Source: Pseudomonas frederiksbergensis (GTDB lineage: Bacteria > Pseudomonadota > Gammaproteobacteria > Pseudomonadales > Pseudomonadaceae). Taken from it: DNA of 64,000 nucleotides. Below, one piece after another: positions 1 through 8,546 of this stretch. Made by a program: the position numbers and the translations under genes. Within the stretch, counting starts at the first letter, position 1, and every line of letters begins with the position of its first letter. The notes beneath the pieces were generated by a model, which worked only from the letters and a program-made list of their open reading frames with translations, searched no databases and was not told where the DNA came from. The DNA is taken from positions 62,001 to 126,000 of the forward strand of contig NZ_MOBM01000040.1 in NCBI RefSeq assembly GCF_003732275.1. The letters run 5' to 3'.

Positions 1-3000
1 ACGCTTGAGGCCTGGATGTTGAGGTCTTTGCCTGCAACCAGGCGCGCCGAAGCAGAGTCCTTGATGGCACGCTCGATGAACGTTTGGCCGATGGTGATCT
101 TGCCGCGCTTGAAGGAGTCATGACCGCCACAGTGTTGGCCGCACACCCAGCTCAAGGTGCCGCTCACCCGTTGTTGGCCCAGCTCGAATTCGGCTTTGGC
201 ATTTTCCAGCGAGACGGCGCGAAGGTTGATGTTGCCTTGGCTTTCGACGGTCCCGGAGAAGTTTCTGAAGCTTTGCGCGGCGCCGCCGTCGATGCCGGTG
301 AAGCTTAGATTGCCGGCGCTGTAGAGGTCGCCATACCAGTTGAGCAGGCTACCGGCGCGCAGGGTCATGTCGCCGCCGCTGAACAGCAATGTATCGGCAC
401 CGTTGGTGATGCCGCCGGTGGCGGTGAGGTCGACTTTGCCTTGGGCACCCAGTGTGCCGTGGTTGTCGATTTGCGCCGCGTCGATGCGCAGGTTCTGGCG
501 GGCAGTCAGGTAACCGAGGTTATCCAGCGTACCGCTCAGGTTGAGGCGTGTGTCGGTGCCGGCCCCCATGCGTCCGCCGTTCTGGCGGACGTCATGGGCG
601 GTGATAGTCAGCATTTTCTGTGCGGATAACCGACCGCTGTTGTACAGATCACCCGTAAGGTTCAGCGTGAGATCGCCATCGCTGAGCAGCTCGCCGCCGT
701 TGCTCAGGCTGCCAAGGTTGAGCACCAGTGCGGTGCTGCTGGCCAGGCGATCGCCAGACTGTAGCGTCAGCGAATCGTTGGTGTAAGTCAGGGCCTCGTT
801 GAGCTGTGCATGCCCCAGCCCATCCACCGCGCCAAAGTTCCAGTCGCCGCTGCCCAGGCCGGTGATATCACCACCGGCACCGGTGAGGCTATCGAGGCGC
901 AGGGTAAATAACCCGGTGTTGGCGTGTTCGAGGGTCCCGGTGCGGTTATCCAGCGAGCTGGATTTGAAACTGAACGACGAGTTACCGACCTCGATGGTGC
1001 CGTTGCGGTTATTGACGGCGCCGCTGAAATCGACGGTGCTGATGTCGTCTGGCGAGGCTCGAAGCGTACTGGTGTTGTTGCCCAGCGCGCGGATCCGCCC
1101 CGAAGCGCTGTTGTCCAGCGCGCCACCCCGGAGTGCAAGCCAGGTGTTGGATTCGATCAGGCCACCCTGGTTGGTCAGTTGGCCGGCCGTCAGGTCAACG
1201 GTGTTGCTACTGAGCTGTCCACCGCTGTTGTCCAGCGTGGAGCCTTTGAACACCAGCGCGGTCTTGGCGAAGAGTTTGCCGGCGCGGCTGGTCAGTGAAT
1301 CGACGGTCAGCTTCAGTTCGCCCGCCAGGCTGGCGATCATGCCGGCCTTGGTGCCGTCGCTGCTGTTATCGAGATTGCCGGCGGTCACCTCGACGGTGTG
1401 GCCTTGGATCGTGCCGCCAAGGTTGCCGATACTGCCCTTGCCGAGCTTCAGGCTGGCAAGCCCACCGTCGGCGAGAATAACGCCGCCGCTGTTGTCCAGT
1501 CGGTTCCCGCTGTAGGTCAACCCACCGGTCCCTGCGACCAGTTGCCCCTTCTGACCGTTGAGCAAAGTGGTCGCCTGAAGGTCCAGTTGCCGGCCGCGAA
1601 TCGTGCCGCCCTGGTTATCGATCAGGCTCGCGCCGGTGACGGTGACCGTCCTGATACCCGCATCGATCACACCGGTCAGGTTGCTCAACACGTTGCTGAC
1701 ATTCAGGACAACGTCGCCGCCATTGCTGACCAGTGCGCCCTTGCCGTTGTTGATCAGGCGTTGAGCATCGACCTGGATGGTTTTACCGAGCACTGTGCCC
1801 GCGCTGTTGTCCAGCCAGCCACCTTGCAGCAAAAGGCCGCCGTCGCTCTGAATGCGCCCCTTGTTATTGAGCAGCTGCGCCTTGATGGCCGCCGGATCGA
1901 AGATCAGGCTCATGCCCTGGGCGCCTGCCGCCAACAGCCCCGCGTTGCTGTTGTCGAGCCCCGAGGCGTTCAGATCAATGCGTTCGCCGACGATTTTCCC
2001 GCCGCGGTTATCGACCTGCCCTCCTGGCGCACGAATGTTGACCTTGGCCCCCAGCATGCTGCCGCGCTGGTTATCGAGGCTCGAGGCTTTCAGGTTGAGA
2101 TCACCTTTGACCGCCAGCAGTCTGCCGCCCTGGTTGATGACTTCCTGGCTCGTGACTGAAAGCTGGTTTTGCGCCTGGAGAGTGCCCGAAGTGTTGTCGA
2201 ACCTGCTGCGGGTGTTCACCCGTGCATTACCTACGCTGGCAGAAAGCAGGCCGGCGCGATTATCCAGCGTGGCGGTATCGACGATAAGGTCATTGGCGTC
2301 GATTTGCCCGCCACGGTTATCCAGCTGGCGGGCGGTGATTGTCAGGCTGCCACCCAGCACCTGGATCAAGCCTTCGCGGTTGTCCAGGCTGTCGAGTTGC
2401 AAGGAGGCCGCCTGCCCCGCGCCAAAGCGGATTACCCCTGCCAGGTTGACGACAGCCGGTGTAGTGATCACCAGCGACCGCTCACCGACGATTCGCGCGG
2501 CAGCCCCCTGGTTGGTTACCCGGGCGCTGGTCAGATCGACCGCCGCGCCCTGAACCACGCCTTGATTGGTCAGGGTTGTGCCAGCACGGATGCTCAACGA
2601 GCGACTGGCTTCGAGGCTGCCGCTGTTGGTCACGGTGGGGCTGGTAATGCTCAGGTCGCCCGTGGTGTTGCGGCTGTTGTCGGCTTCGATGCCAGCGGCA
2701 ATCACGCCCGAGTTACTGAGTTTGCCGGCATTGATGTCAATGCGATTGCGGGCAGCCAGGCTCTGCCGGTTGACCAGCTCGCCGGGCGTGCGCACATCGA
2801 CGCTGCCGGCGTAAGCCTTGCCGGTCATCTCGACACTCTGCGCGTTGACCCGCAAGGCACCTTGGGCCGATGCCTGCGCCATGCTCAGATGGCCGCCGGC
2901 ATCGATTTGAATATCGCCGGCACTGGCGGCCATGTTGCCCGCCAGCTTGACCCCGACACCCTGCTCGGTGCCCACCAGTTTGATGGTGTTGGCATACATC

Positions 3001-3809
3001 CCGCCCAGTGCCGCCGCATCGATTGCCAGTTGCGGCTTGTCGGCATCACTGGCCGCGCGAGGCGTGGTAGCCAGGCTGTCGGCGTTGACATTGTTGGCAC
3101 CGGTGATGACATTCAACTGCCGGGCATGGATGTTGGCGTTGATCTTCGCCGAACGGGTAATCAGGTCGAATTGATCAATGTTGGCTGCATCAAGCCCCAT
3201 GCCATCGATGGTGATGCTGCCGCCATCAACCTCGAAATGATCAAGCTTGCCGGAGCCGTCGAGTACAGGCTTGCCGGTGCTGAGGGTCACGCGCGGCGTG
3301 TTGATGAAACCGCAACCGTTACAGCTCACGCCGTAAGGGTTGGCAATGATGACCCGCGCTGACTGGCCTGCCACTTCGGTGTAGCCGTTGAGCTGGCTGG
3401 GGCTACCGCCGTTGACTTCGTTGAGGATGGTGCCGGCTGCCCGTCCACCGAGCTGACTGTTGCCCAGGATGTGGCCGCCCAGTTGGGTGTTCTGCACCGC
3501 GTTCGTCGCGTTGTTGAGGATCACGCCCTGGCGACCGACGTTGTAATCCTTGAACTGGTTGTGCGAAAGCCCGGCGCCGTTGGGCGCGGCAATATTGATC
3601 ACCGGTACGCCGTTGCCAGCCTGCCCTATGCCGGTCTGCGTGTTGCCGCTGACGGCGATGCCCTCGGCCTGGGCCCAGATCGGCTGCCAGAACATGACGT
3701 TCGCCAGCAGCAATGCCAGCAAGCGTTTGGGCATGCCCAGGAAGTGCGTGCGAGGGGCCACGGCAGCCGAAGGCTGGCGGGACAGAAAGGCAAACTGGTG
3801 AACGTCCAT
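1..3809 (-). CDS. Filamentous haemagglutinin / CdiA-like TpsA exoprotein, N-terminal part (3' end outside window)
   Basis: Secreted partner of a two-partner secretion system, a very large surface beta-helix adhesin or contact-dependent toxin. The reading frame is open from an ATG at 3809 to the window edge, about 1269 codons. The start gives a long Sec signal of the extended type: a polar stretch, then a hydrophobic core around residues 29-45 ending in WAQA. The TPS secretion domain follows, with NPYGVSCNGCGFIN at about residues 157-170, the hallmark of CdiA/haemagglutinin proteins. From about residue 350 onward come many degenerate repeats of roughly 20 residues with the pattern xLDNxxG, typical of the FHA beta-helix. 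The tpsB gene lies 30 bp upstream, so the pair is probably one transcript. The C-terminal module that would separate adhesin from CDI toxin is not in the window, so the exact class is open. Confidence 0.9.
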   Translation of the reverse strand, partial: MDVHQFAFLSRQPSAAVAPRTHFLGMPKRLLALLLANVMFWQPIWAQAEGIAVSGNTQTGIGQAGNGVPVINIAAPNGAGLSHNQFKDYNVGRQGVILNNATNAVQNTQLGGHILGNSQLGGRAAGTILNEVNGGSPSQLNGYTEVAGQSARVIIANPYGVSCNGCGFINTPRVTLSTGKPVLDGSGKLDHFEVDGGSITIDGMGLDAANIDQFDLITRSAKINANIHARQLNVITGANNVNADSLATTPRAASDADKPQLAIDAAALGGMYANTIKLVGTEQGVGVKLAGNMAASAGDIQIDAGGHLSMAQASAQGALRVNAQSVEMTGKAYAGSVDVRTPGELVNRQSLAARNRIDINAGKLSNSGVIAAGIEADNSRNTTGDLSITSPTVTNSGSLEASRSLSIRAGTTLTNQGVVQGAAVDLTSARVTNQGAAARIVGERSLVITTPAVVNLAGVIRFGAGQAASLQLDSLDNREGLIQVLGGSLTITARQLDNRGGQIDANDLIVDTATLDNRAGLLSASVGNARVNTRSRFDNTSGTLQAQNQLSVTSQEVINQGGRLLAVKGDLNLKASSLDNQRGSMLGAKVNIRAPGGQVDNRGGKIVGERIDLNASGLDNSNAGLLAAGAQGMSLIFDPAAIKAQLLNNKGRIQSDGGLLLQGGWLDNSAGTVLGKTIQVDAQRLINNGKGALVSNGGDVVLNVSNVLSNLTGVIDAGIRTVTVTGASLIDNQGGTIRGRQLDLQATTLLNGQKGQLVAGTGGLTYSGNRLDNSGGVILADGGLASLKLGKGSIGNLGGTIQGHTVEVTAGNLDNSSDGTKAGMIASLAGELKLTVDSLTSRAGKLFAKTALVFKGSTLDNSGGQLSSNTVDLTAGQLTNQGGLIESNTWLALRGGALDNSASGRIRALGNNTSTLRASPDDISTVDFSGAVNNRNGTIEVGNSSFSFKSSSLDNRTGTLEHANTGLFTLRLDSLTGAGGDITGLGSGDWNFGAVDGLGHAQLNEALTYTNDSLTLQSGDRLASSTALVLNLGSLSNGGELLSDGDLTLNLTGDLYNSGRLSAQKMLTITAHDVRQNGGRMGAGTDTRLNLSGTLDNLGYLTARQNLRIDAAQIDNHGTLGAQGKVDLTATGGITNGADTLLFSGGDMTLRAGSLLNWYGDLYSAGNLSFTGIDGGAAQSFRNFSGTVESQGNINLRAVSLENAKAEFELGQQRVSGTLSWVCGQHCGGHDSFKRGKITIGQTFIERAIKDSASARLVAGKDLNIQASS

Positions 3810-3839
3810 ATTCAGAATCTCGACGCAATAACAAATGAA

Positions 3840-5567
3840 TTAAAGAAACAGGTCGACCTGGAAATAGATCGGCGCCTCGCGCTCGGTGAGCACGGAGGGG
3901 CGTTCCAGCGAGTGGGCGAATGTCACGCGAGTGGCGACGTACTGGCCACGGGCAAAGAACTCCAGAGAGTTGCTGGACATTCGGCCATGCACTTCGCTGT
4001 TGTATCGGTCATTGCTGATCACGCCTTGGTCATAGCCGACACTGGTGCCGTACTCGCTCAGTACCGGGCGCAGCCAATCGGCCGTCACCGGGCGGGTCCA
4101 GCGCAGTTCGTTGCGCCAGTAGCCGCCGCTGTCCCCGGATAAAAACTGGTCTTTATAGCCACGCACCGATGAGCTGCCACCCAGGCTGATGCGTTGCGGA
4201 CTGAACAGCACGTCTTCACTGCGCTGGCCCGTGGCAAGGCTGCTGAACGTGAAGGACTCGCCCAGCCAGTTGAACGGCAACAGGTAACTGGCCGTGGCGG
4301 TGTACTTTCGATAGCGAGCGTTGGCGGTAAGGTTGCCGGCATCGTCACGACGCTGGTCGTTGCCTTGTGCGTCCAGCGCGCCGATGCCCTGCTGCATGCC
4401 CAGGTCCAGGTTGACGAACGAATGGCCGATACGCCGGCCATGGTTGATACCCAGCTGGGCTTCGGTAATACGCTGGCTGCTGTTATCCAGGCGGCTATCT
4501 TCGATGTAGTTGTTAGTGCGCAGGTGGGCGAAGCCGGCATTGATCGAGGTTTTGCTCACCGCATCGCGATGGACGAGGCGCTCGGCGCGCAATTGATGAC
4601 TCTCGCTGTCGCCGCTCTGGCTGAAGTTGAAACCATTGCCTTGGGCCTGGGAGCGGTATTCGCTCTGGCTGTAGGTATAACTGAAGTTCCACCAGCCCCA
4701 AGGCACGTTGTAATAGAGCATGGCGTTTTTCGAGGTTTTCTGGTGATCGCTCAACGCGTCATGGCCGCCGCGCAACATCAGCTGGTCGGCCAGCCCCAGT
4801 GGGCTGTCCCACTCAAAGCCTGCGCCCCACTGCTGTTCACCGGTGCTTTTCTGCCCGTCGTTGTTACGCGACAGGCTGGCACGCCAAGGCTTCTGTGGGG
4901 TGTTCTTGACCAGCACGCTGCTGCCGCCGACCTGAACGCCAGGGGTCAGTTCCATTTGCGCCTGGTTGGAGGGCAAGCGGTTCAACTGATCCACCAGTTG
5001 TTCTATTTCACGAAGATTGAGCAATTCGCCCGTTTTACCGGGAAAGGTCATGGACAGTTCCCGATCGGAGATATGGCTGTCGTCAGCGCCCTTCAAACCC
5101 TCGAGTTTGCCCTCGACGACATACACACTTAAGTGGCCGCTGGAGAGGTCTTGCTGCGGCAAGTAAGCGCGGCTGGTGATCATGCCCTTGTCGATGTAAT
5201 GGTCGGTGATGACCTTGAGCAACTCGTTGAGTTGCGAGACGCCCAGGCATTGACCGAGATAGGGCTTGAGCAAACGCTCGCGGTCGGCAGCGGACAGGCT
5301 GTCGGCGCCCTTGAGTTCGATGTCTTTGATAGGAAAGCAACGTGTATCCACCGGGGCGGTCGGTGTTGCGGGCAATGTTGGCTTGCCCGGCAGTTCCTTG
5401 AGTTCTTCCAGTCGACGCTGTTGTTCTTCGATCAGACGGTTCTGGCGATCGCGGATCAGGTCCTGGTCACCCGGCGTTGGCAGGCTGGCGCCATAGGCGC
5501 TGCTCTGCATACTCAGGTTAAGCAATAGCGCGCACAGCACCGGCCACATCCGTGGGGAGATAAACAT
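3840..5567 (-). CDS. TpsB / FhaC-ShlB family outer-membrane transporter
   Basis: Outer-membrane pore that exports the neighbouring TpsA protein. 575 residues from the preferred start, the usual size for the family. I chose the ATG at 5567 because GGAG lies four bases upstream and the product then begins directly with a signal peptide; a 12-residue longer version is open but has no visible ribosome site. After the signal come a coiled, Gln/Arg/Leu-rich linker helix, two POTRA-like domains (roughly residues 75-220) and a beta-barrel. The FhaC family motif VRGY is at residues 468-471, and the chain ends in a hydrophobic strand with aromatic residues. The gene precedes tpsA, the common order for these loci. 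Specificity for the partner is inferred from adjacency. Confidence 0.93.
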   Translation of the reverse strand: MFISPRMWPVLCALLLNLSMQSSAYGASLPTPGDQDLIRDRQNRLIEEQQRRLEELKELPGKPTLPATPTAPVDTRCFPIKDIELKGADSLSAADRERLLKPYLGQCLGVSQLNELLKVITDHYIDKGMITSRAYLPQQDLSSGHLSVYVVEGKLEGLKGADDSHISDRELSMTFPGKTGELLNLREIEQLVDQLNRLPSNQAQMELTPGVQVGGSSVLVKNTPQKPWRASLSRNNDGQKSTGEQQWGAGFEWDSPLGLADQLMLRGGHDALSDHQKTSKNAMLYYNVPWGWWNFSYTYSQSEYRSQAQGNGFNFSQSGDSESHQLRAERLVHRDAVSKTSINAGFAHLRTNNYIEDSRLDNSSQRITEAQLGINHGRRIGHSFVNLDLGMQQGIGALDAQGNDQRRDDAGNLTANARYRKYTATASYLLPFNWLGESFTFSSLATGQRSEDVLFSPQRISLGGSSSVRGYKDQFLSGDSGGYWRNELRWTRPVTADWLRPVLSEYGTSVGYDQGVISNDRYNSEVHGRMSSNSLEFFARGQYVATRVTFAHSLERPSVLTEREAPIYFQVDLFL

Positions 5568-6336
5568 AACGCTCCATGTCATAGAGTAGTGCTGAGGGCG
5601 CAAATCAATGCCCGCAGGGGAAGGGTCGTAGACGCCCTGAAATTGATGTCAGAAATACTGGCTAAATGACGCCAGCCATCATGGACGGTAAACAGACCGC
5701 ACACATTTTGAAAAATTCAGCCGACAAGAAAATTAATATCAACTGTGTCAGACCAACCGAACCACGCGGCGGGCTTGATACTGCGGCGAGTGGCTTGCCC
5801 ACCCCCCGTTGGGTTGCCGTCAGCAGGGTTTCTGGGTCGACGTGGGAAATGGTGCTGGGTTTGCGCTTGATGTCTGTGGAGGGTTGGCGGGTTGAGCTAG
5901 TGTCGAGGGCGCAGTCGTAGGCAGCGGTGCAAGGCCGAGTAGCCTGAGTGAGTATCTGGAAGTGTCGTTAAACAGTGTTTGTTTAGTGGTCTGAGCGTGT
6001 AGTGGCTGCACTGGCCTCTTCGCGAGCAAGCCCGCTCCCACAGGTATTTGCTGTGACCAAGGATTTGTGAACGACACCGATCACTGTGGGAGCGGGCCTG
6101 CCCGCGATGAGGCCCAAAAAAACACCGTCCAACTTTCGGTCAAACCACTGGGTAAATTAATTCGTCCCCTTTTCCCGCTCACTTCGGGTTTTGTGGTGGA
6201 CGGGCTGGCCCTATCGCGAGCAGGCTCGCTCCCACATTTGATCTGCGGCGTTCGCAAAAAATGGATTCACAGCAAATCCCCTGTGGGAGCGGGCTTGCTC
6301 GCGAAGAGGCCCGAAAAAACACCCTCCAACTTTTGG
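5568..6336. other. Non-coding stretch upstream of the TpsB gene
   Basis: About 770 bases without a credible gene. The part next to tpsB (about 5690-5760) is noticeably AT-rich and is the likely place of the tpsBA promoter on the minus strand, but I could not settle on a clear -35/-10 pair. The rest, from about 6014, is filled by repeat elements listed separately. Short open frames here have no ribosome site or family resemblance. Confidence 0.6.
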
Positions 6337-6346
6337 TCAACCCGCC
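6014..6346. repeat. Two REP doublets (family A) with a duplicated 40-bp flank
   Basis: Four copies of the Pseudomonas REP unit (core GTGGGAGCGGGC, tail GCTCGCGA) at 6020-6041, 6086-6107, 6214-6235 and 6283-6304, arranged as two inverted pairs. Beyond each pair lies a near-identical flank of about 40 bases (6106-6145 and 6303-6343) containing the run ACACCSTCCAACTTTYGGTC. The second flank overlaps the stop codon of the FAD/NAD(P)-binding gene, so the repeat carries that gene's 3' end. Confidence 0.85.
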
Positions 6347-7761
6347 AATCGCGCCGCAAGAAACTTGGCCTGGCTCGCCACGTCGGTCACCGCCGTGCTT
6401 TCCCACCACATCCCGCGCAACGGAGGGCCCATGGCGAACAAACGGCTGGCGGCCTGCCCATCGGCGCTTAGCACTGCGCCGTCATCCGCCGCCGCAATCC
6501 CCAACGCCAATGGCCCCGGCCGCACCAGCCCGCGCGCCAATAGCTGCTGCGGTAATGGCCGCGCCACCCGCCGCCAGTCGTATTCGATGCCACTGGAATT
6601 GATCAGCGCCGCGCCGCTGACGACGCAGGTTTGCGCCTCGCCACGCCGTCGAATGCGGATACTCACCCCGCTCAACGAAGGCTCAAGCCCTTTGAACGAC
6701 GCCGCCTGAATCCGCAACCGCCCTTCCCCATGCAGCCGCGCCACCAACTCGGCGCTCAATGGCGGCGAGCGATGGTGATGGCTTTCCCACCATGGCCGCA
6801 CATGCCGCACAAACTGCCGACGTTGCACATCCGTCGCCTGACTCCACAACCGCCCGATGTGCGCCCGCACCGTGTCGAGTGGCGCTTGCCAATCGATGCC
6901 TTGCGCGATGGCGTCCCGACAGTGCCGACGCAGTTCGCGCATCAGCTGACGCGGTGTGCGAACGCTGTGATCCTCGGCGAGAAAATCCACCCAAACCGGC
7001 GGCTGCCGACGCACATGAGGCAATAGCCCATGCCGGGAAAACACTTCGATCGGCCCGCGATGCCCGGCCTGTTCCAGCGACACCACGGCATCGACCATGG
7101 TCAGGCCCGAGCCGATGATCAGCACCGTCGACTGCGGATCGAGCTGACGCATGGCGGTCACATCCCATGGATCGAGCGCCGCTGCGTTCAAGCCGCTGGA
7201 TTCGGTTTGCGGCGTGCGCGCGGCGGGGAACATGCCAGTGGCTAGCACCGCATAGGCGCCCTGCAAACGTTGGCCATCGTTCAAGGTCAGGCGCACCGAA
7301 TCGATATCGGTCTGCACATCGACTACTTCCGCGCGCACATGCTCCACCGTCGAGCCGTACCGCGCGCCCACCGCCTGCGCCTCGGCCAAACGCTGCTGCA
7401 CATAAACGCCAAACAGCCCGCGCGGCGGAAACAGCTCACTGACCGGCACATGCTGCTGATCCGACTCCGGCCAACCACCCGCCGCAATGTACTCGGTCAG
7501 CCATTGGGTCAAATCATCAGCGTTGTCAGGATCGACGCTCATCCGCGCCGCGTTGCCGTTGAGCGTATGGCCCAACTCCACCGCGCTGTACGCTTCGCCC
7601 CGACCAAGTTCGGCGCGAGGTTCGATCACCAGCACCTGACGCTTGCCCGGCAAGCGCAGCAACTGCGCCGCCAGCATCGCGCCGCTGAGGCCGCCGCCGA
7701 TGATCAGGATGTCCGCGTGGCGGCTGGCGTCGGTCGCCTGTCCGCTTGGGGTGTCAGTCAT
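6337..7761 (-). CDS. FAD/NAD(P)-binding protein (YdhS-like, NAD_binding_9 type)
   Basis: Probable flavin-dependent oxidoreductase or monooxygenase-like protein of 474 residues. An N-terminal dinucleotide-binding motif GGGLSGAMLA lies near residue 24, and a second Rossmann motif, IGSGLTMVDA, near residue 220, as expected for enzymes binding FAD and NAD(P)H. I took the ATG at 7761; an upstream TTG at 7779 is open but begins at the livF stop. It is the last gene of the HAAT transporter/monooxygenase operon, 14 bp after livF. The position suggests it supplies or handles reduced flavin, or acts on the imported compound, but no substrate can be read from the sequence. Confidence 0.85.
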   Translation of the reverse strand: MTDTPSGQATDASRHADILIIGGGLSGAMLAAQLLRLPGKRQVLVIEPRAELGRGEAYSAVELGHTLNGNAARMSVDPDNADDLTQWLTEYIAAGGWPESDQQHVPVSELFPPRGLFGVYVQQRLAEAQAVGARYGSTVEHVRAEVVDVQTDIDSVRLTLNDGQRLQGAYAVLATGMFPAARTPQTESSGLNAAALDPWDVTAMRQLDPQSTVLIIGSGLTMVDAVVSLEQAGHRGPIEVFSRHGLLPHVRRQPPVWVDFLAEDHSVRTPRQLMRELRRHCRDAIAQGIDWQAPLDTVRAHIGRLWSQATDVQRRQFVRHVRPWWESHHHRSPPLSAELVARLHGEGRLRIQAASFKGLEPSLSGVSIRIRRRGEAQTCVVSGAALINSSGIEYDWRRVARPLPQQLLARGLVRPGPLALGIAAADDGAVLSADGQAASRLFAMGPPLRGMWWESTAVTDVASQAKFLAARLAG

Positions 7762-7775
7762 GGCGTGCTCACTAA

Positions 7776-8543
7776 TCAATGTTTACCTAGATAGAAGTCG
7801 TGCAGATCGCCCCGTGCCAGTAACTCATCGGCGGTGCCGGACAGCACCACGCGACCAGTGTCGAGGACGTAGGCCTTTGAGGCGTACTTGAGTGCCACGT
7901 TAATATTTTGCTCGGCAATCAGGAAGCTCACCTGCTCGTCTCGATTGAGTTGCGCCACGATTTCGAAAATTTCCTGGACGATAATAGGCGCCAAACCCAT
8001 GGAAGGTTCATCGAGCAATACCAAAGTAGGACGTGTCATCAACGCCCGGCCGATGGCGACCATCTGCTGCTCGCCACCGGAGGTCAGCCCGGCCCGGGTC
8101 TTGCGCTTGGTTTTCAGGCGTGGAAACCAGGCGTAGATGCGCTCCAGATCCGCCGCCAGGTCCTTGCGGCTCAGACCGCGAACGAAGCCGCCGCTGCGCA
8201 GGTTGTCCTCCACCGTCAGTTGTGGGAACACGTGCCGGCCCTCCAGCACATGCACCATGCCCTGGCGCACGCGAACGCTCGGATTAACCTCTGCGGTATC
8301 GCGCCCGAGAAACTCGATCGTCCCTCGACTGACTTCCGCGCGCTCGGCCCGCACCAACCCGGAAATCGCCTTGAGCGTGGTGCTTTTGCCCGCACCGTTG
8401 GCCCCGAGCAACGCGACGATGCCGCCCTTGGGCACCGTCAGCGACACCCCGGCCACGGCGAGGATCGCCCCGTCGTAGATCACCTCGATGTCTTTGACTT
8501 GCAACAGGTCATTGGTGGCAATGTCGCTGGCGGCTTGGCTCAT
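7776..8543 (-). CDS. HAAT-family ABC transporter ATP-binding protein (LivF type)
   Basis: One of the two nucleotide-binding subunits of the importer encoded here. 255 residues, normal for LivF. Walker A GANGAGKST is around residue 48, the signature reads SGGEQQM, and Walker B LVLLDEPS follows; the H-loop region is replaced by the LivF-typical AEQN. It lies directly after the binding-protein gene and just before the FAD/NAD(P)-binding gene. LivF-type subunits occur in transporters for amino acids, urea, amides and aromatic or sulfonated acids, so the family does not define the ligand. Confidence 0.93.
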   Translation of the reverse strand: MSQAASDIATNDLLQVKDIEVIYDGAILAVAGVSLTVPKGGIVALLGANGAGKSTTLKAISGLVRAERAEVSRGTIEFLGRDTAEVNPSVRVRQGMVHVLEGRHVFPQLTVEDNLRSGGFVRGLSRKDLAADLERIYAWFPRLKTKRKTRAGLTSGGEQQMVAIGRALMTRPTLVLLDEPSMGLAPIIVQEIFEIVAQLNRDEQVSFLIAEQNINVALKYASKAYVLDTGRVVLSGTADELLARGDLHDFYLGKH

Positions 8544-8546
8544 ACG

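Noticed and set aside
799..3362. Long open frames on the plus strand across the haemagglutinin gene
   Set aside because: They are antisense to the continuous TpsA frame, have skewed composition and no ribosome sites; the repeat structure of the sense gene keeps these frames open by chance.
5666..5920. 84-codon open frame upstream of the TpsB gene
   Set aside because: No ribosome site, no family resemblance, lies in the AT-rich control region.
6067..6471. Open frames running across the REP elements
   Set aside because: Most of the translation comes from the repeats themselves, and the end overlaps a real gene on the other strand.
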